From Cyanophora paradoxa (Eukaryota > Glaucocystophyceae > Cyanophorales > Cyanophoraceae), in contig QPMI01000562.1 of NCBI GenBank assembly GCA_004431415.1, positions 85,462-149,461 on the forward strand: 64,000 nucleotides of DNA, in the 5' to 3' direction. Each line of letters opens with the position of its first letter. Position 1 is the first letter of the stretch. The translations under genes and the position numbers were made by a program. This document shows positions 61,048 to 64,000 of the stretch, one piece after another. The notes beneath the pieces were generated by a model. That model was not told the DNA's origin and searched no databases. It saw only the letters and a list, made by a program, of their open reading frames with translations.

Positions 61048-61150
61048 GGTGTGACAGGTGTGACAGGTGTGACAGGTCTATCCCATCGATTTTGAAAATC
61101 AACTTTTCACCAGGGCTTTCCTTGGGATGGACCTGTCACACCTGTCACAC
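61048..61150. repeat. Hairpin repeat 3 (GTGTGACAG family)
   Basis: The left arm has three GTGTGACAG units and the right arm two CTGTCACAC units. It is followed by AAACCATTTTCAGTAAGG as in repeats 1 and 2. It lies between converging genes, and the 15-mer TGTCAAATTTTGGTC sits 10 bases before it. Confidence 0.88.
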
Positions 61151-61249
61151 AAACCATTTTCAGTAAGGCTATAAAAATACATATAAATCTCAATCATCAA
61201 TCGTTTTGTTTAATATTCGGCATCATCTTCATTGTCTTCCTGAACCTTG

Positions 61250-63489
61250 TTATCTTTCGAATCCCAATATATCCTCTGGCAAGAATACCATTAACTCGTT
61301 TTCTTTCTGATTTAACATTGAAGATCTCCTTACTCTTTTCATAACAGATACACATTCAACTTTATCATCAACACTTTTGTATGATTTGTAAATGATATCA
61401 CTGGAAACAAAGTCGTTAGCATTATGTGTAACCTCGAAATTATCTCGAAGCCATTCACCAATCTTATCATTTTCAGCTATAAAGTTAATTCCCTGTTCAA
61501 TAATCGATTGAGGGGGACTTCTTAAGATCTCTTCAACCTCTTTGTTCTTCCACATATCAGTAATATCTTCATGTGAGCCATCTTATACTCATCATCATTG
61601 TGTAGAAGTGTGAACAGAGTTGGGTCAGCTTTCTTTTGACCAGCTTCTGGCTTCTCTCTGAATATATTATTGAATCTCTGATAGGAAAGTCTTCTTTGAA
61701 TTGCAAAGTCTGGTTTATTTATAGTCAAATTGTCATTAGTTGTAATGTAGACTGAAACATTGGGGTAAGGTAACTGGGTCTTTGAACAGGCTCTCACAGT
61801 CATTTCATTTCCACCTGTGACCTCCTAATCTTGGAGATCTGCAGTTTATCACCATCTTCAGCCTCATTACTGAATACAAGTCGCTTTCCAAGAAGTTGGC
61901 AAGTTCAGGAGTAGCCTCTGATGAGTTCTTTTTAGGCTTAGTCAATAGGATATTTCGAGAGGGCTGTAATAGCGACCAGATATCTGTTTGCAGTATTCCT
62001 GAACAAGTGATTTACCATTAGCACCAGCACCAGTCCACATATAGAACTTCTGGGATTTAGTTGATCCACTAAGGGCAATTGCAATGGATGCCAGAAGATA
62101 CTTTCGCTCTGCTGGATCATCCACAATCTTTTTAAATCTGATTGAGATGCTCTATTTCTTGGGGTCTACATTTCAGTATAGTCATAACCACAGTCTTGCT
62201 CACCATATTTCCAGTTTACCTTTCTGAAAGTCATAGTTGTCAGATCAAATACACCATTTTCGAATCCAATCACATATGGTACAGTGTCAATCTTCTCAAA
62301 GAATTCATCATCATTCAGCAGTGGGACAAGTCAGTCAGAAGGGATTTGCGAAATCCTGATTGTTTAAGATTTTTGGCATGGTCATCAATGTTTTGGATCT
62401 TTCTTCGAAGCTGCTTTGTTTCCTCATCCTTTAAAGCTCTTGACTATAATGCACAGCCTTCCAAGGTATTGGGGACAACAAGACGGCTTATATCTAGGTA
62501 AATCTTTAGGTTTGTGTCATCAAGCTCCCAAATCCAGTATCAGTATTGAGTTTGAACCATGACTTTTTGGAGTATCTCCATGTATGTTTAAGAACCTCTT
62601 TGCATACTAAACTCACATCATAATGAGCGCCACCAGAACCAGCGGATTTATCTATAAGATTAAAGATATCAGATTGCATTCCAATGCAGATGAATCGTTT
62701 TTTGCAATTTCCACTGTAGCTTGACACAATGTATTTGTTATCATCTCCTTTAGCTTTCATAACATACCAGTTATTCGATTCATGTGAACCATTGCAGCAT
62801 GGGCAATTGAGTCCCTTGTTAGCAGCATCAAAGTTAAGCCAAGTTCAGTTTTAGAGATTATATTGGGATGCATAAATCCATATCACCAGCTCTTTGATAA
62901 TATTGTTTTCAAGTTCATCATATGAGGTAGCATTAGCAGTATACTCACTCTTATAGATGTAGTTATCTATAATCACTTTTTGAAGTCATCAGTAGGCTCA
63001 TTGAAATCACAGGTATCATCCATGGGGAGATCACCCAGCCTGTTGACACTGGGAACACATGATCAATCCAGAGTTCAGTTCCAGTGGATTGTTTTCAGGT
63101 CAACCTTTTCAAAGCCTTTAAAGCTGGAGCTTATCGTGATTTTGAGTTTAGTGAAGCTCCTCAGGTCGTTAAAGTAGACATGATAGCCTTTTTAGTTTTT
63201 GCAATGGCTGATTGGCATCAAAGTCATCAGGAACATATCCCGGAATTTCTCAAAGTTCTCCTCATATCAAAGTCAATAACCTCATGTTGTCTGAGAGCAG
63301 AATGCCCAGTACATACTGATTAGTTGCAGCGGCTTCTCATACTTTTCCCAGGACAAGCACGCCCTTATGCTTGAAAACAGGGTCTTGTGCTGTCAGGTTT
63401 CATGGATAAATCATGTTTTTGGCTAGATCCTCATCAGATCTGAGCCAGTTAGCGAGCGATTGGAGCGATTTAGTCTGTTTGGCGTTCAT
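61250..63489 (-). pseudogene. D5-like primase/SF3 helicase, heavily frameshifted
   Basis: From ATG 63,489 (MNAKQTKSLQSLANWLRSDE) to the stop at 61,250, about 745 codons, broken by roughly eight or more frame changes. Recognisable parts: a zinc-finger-like CPCCNGSHESNNWYVMKAKG with C-x12-C (62,840-62,700); a D5_N-like region with KHTWRYSKKSWFKLNTDTGF (about 62,560); SF3 Walker A KFYMWTGAGANGKSLVQEYC (about 62,040); and a motif C region VSVYITTNDNLTINKPDFAI followed by QRRLSYQRF (about 61,740-61,660). SF3 helicases of this class unwind the origin in NCLDVs, virophages and many PLVs. The break density is the highest in the window. Confidence 0.7.
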
Positions 63490-63494
63490 TTTCA

Positions 63495-63520
63495 GCGATT
63501 GGGGGTCTGTTTATATATAT
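63495..63520 (-). promoter_or_regulatory. TATA-like box before the primase/helicase gene
   Basis: Reading towards the gene, CCCTATATATATAAACAGAC ends about 17 bases before the ATG at 63,489. Confidence 0.45.
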
Positions 63521-63693
63521 AGGGAAGATTTTTCTTTAGTAGTTTTGGGTCCCCAATCATTTTTGTTGGAAGCGAGAAAGTATCCTACGAAATATTTCCA
63601 CACGACTTATCGAGTGGTTTAGATACAAAGGATGAATGGGTATTTCAGCGAATAAACAGCATATCCCAGCTAGTAATATGCTGGGAAAATAAT

Positions 63694-63945
63694 TTAGACA
63701 TGTTTCAATTTTCTCCCTCGTTTGAGTAAGGGACATCATATAAATATTGACAAAGCAGACTGCATTGGCTGCATACTTTCGCTGACATGAACTGCTATTT
63801 TCATGGCTCTATAGGTATCATCGGTTTGATATAGATCTCTAGCTGTGTGGCTATTTTTTCGTTAAACTTTTTTGATTTGAGCCTTACCTTTTTCAGTTTG
63901 CTGGTATCTCTTCATAGCTCTCTTCTGGGCTTCACTGAGTGGCAT
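63694..63945 (-). pseudogene. Small conserved PLV gene (MPLSEAQKRA), frameshifted
   Basis: Homologue of the E1 gene at 34,481-34,737: MPLSEAQKRAMKRYQQTEKG, then in shifting frames FNEKIAT, RDLYQTDDTYRAMKI and YDVPYSN, and a basic end RGRKLKHV at the stop 63,694. At least three frame changes. Confidence 0.6.
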
Positions 63946-63976
63946 TTTTCCTCTGTCTCTCTTAATATATATAGAG
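63946..63976 (-). promoter_or_regulatory. TATATATTAAGAGAG-type promoter (E2)
   Basis: ATATATATTAAGAGAGACAG lies just upstream of the ATG at 63,945. It is nearly identical to the string before the E1 homologue. Confidence 0.6.
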
Positions 63977-64000
63977 AATTCTTTAAATCATTTTTTGTTG

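Larger units (their letters stand above)
44096..64000. mobile_element. E2: second, larger Polinton-like virus (right end beyond window)
   Basis: At least 19 kb of gene-dense AT-rich DNA with a PLV morphogenesis block: minor capsid 1 (55,172), minor capsid 2 (56,134), MCP (57,197) and packaging ATPase (58,619). It also has a D5-like primase/SF3 helicase, and accessory genes for AdoMetDC, a lipase and giant fibres. Left limit uncertain (43,382-44,814). No integrase or terminal repeat is visible inside the window. Homology to E1 is limited to the capsid/ATPase module and one small gene. Frequent frameshifts suggest partial decay or sequence error. Confidence 0.8.

Overview
The window is a piece of a unicellular-eukaryote nuclear genome, probably an alga or other protist. 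Evidence: a GC-rich host gene with short GT-AG introns, a tyrosine-recombinase (YR) retrotransposon, and AT-rich Polinton-like virus (PLV) DNA. The host lineage cannot be fixed from the sequence.

One large plus-strand host gene can be followed from base 1 to about 43,381: WD40 repeats, then PKD/REJ-like extracellular domains, an acidic Gly/Asp linker, a Ser/Arg-rich region and a multi-pass membrane region. Three big insertions split it inside exons. (1) 900-13,218: a full YR retrotransposon with gag-like, RT-RNase H and tyrosine recombinase regions and split direct repeats (A1...B1-A2...B2). (2) 16,527-28,108: a related element in the opposite orientation whose coding interior is replaced by two GC-rich minisatellites (139 bp and about 160 bp units). 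(3) 28,739-40,200: an 11,462-bp PLV/Polinton-type element (here E1) with 404-bp terminal inverted repeats and a 5-bp target duplication, ATCGT. Removing each insertion on paper rejoins the host reading frame.

E1 carries a retroviral-type integrase, a large polymerase-like/SF1 helicase fusion, a minor capsid protein, a double-jelly-roll-type major capsid protein, an A32-like packaging ATPase and several unknown genes, with two 12-bp tandem arrays near its right end.

From about 44 kb to the right edge lies a second, larger, different PLV-like element (E2), cut by the window. It has a related capsid/ATPase module but replaces the integrase and SF1 helicase by a D5-like primase/SF3 helicase. It also carries an S-adenosylmethionine decarboxylase, a patatin-discoidin lipase fusion, two paralogous surface-type proteins, and a giant (about 2,100 residue) fibre-like gene with an internal duplication. 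E1 and E2 share a small 'MPxSEAQKRA' gene and its promoter, a 15-bp intergenic motif, and an ACAAACCATTyyCAGTAA motif found in the E1 TIR and beside three E2 hairpins.

Many genes in E2, and some in E1 and the retroelement, are broken by single-base frameshifts, often in homopolymers. Some are probably sequencing or assembly errors; in E2's replication gene the density suggests real decay. The most notable results are the triple insertion in one gene, the satellite-filled YR element, the AdoMetDC and patatin-discoidin genes, and two neighbouring PLVs with different replication modules.
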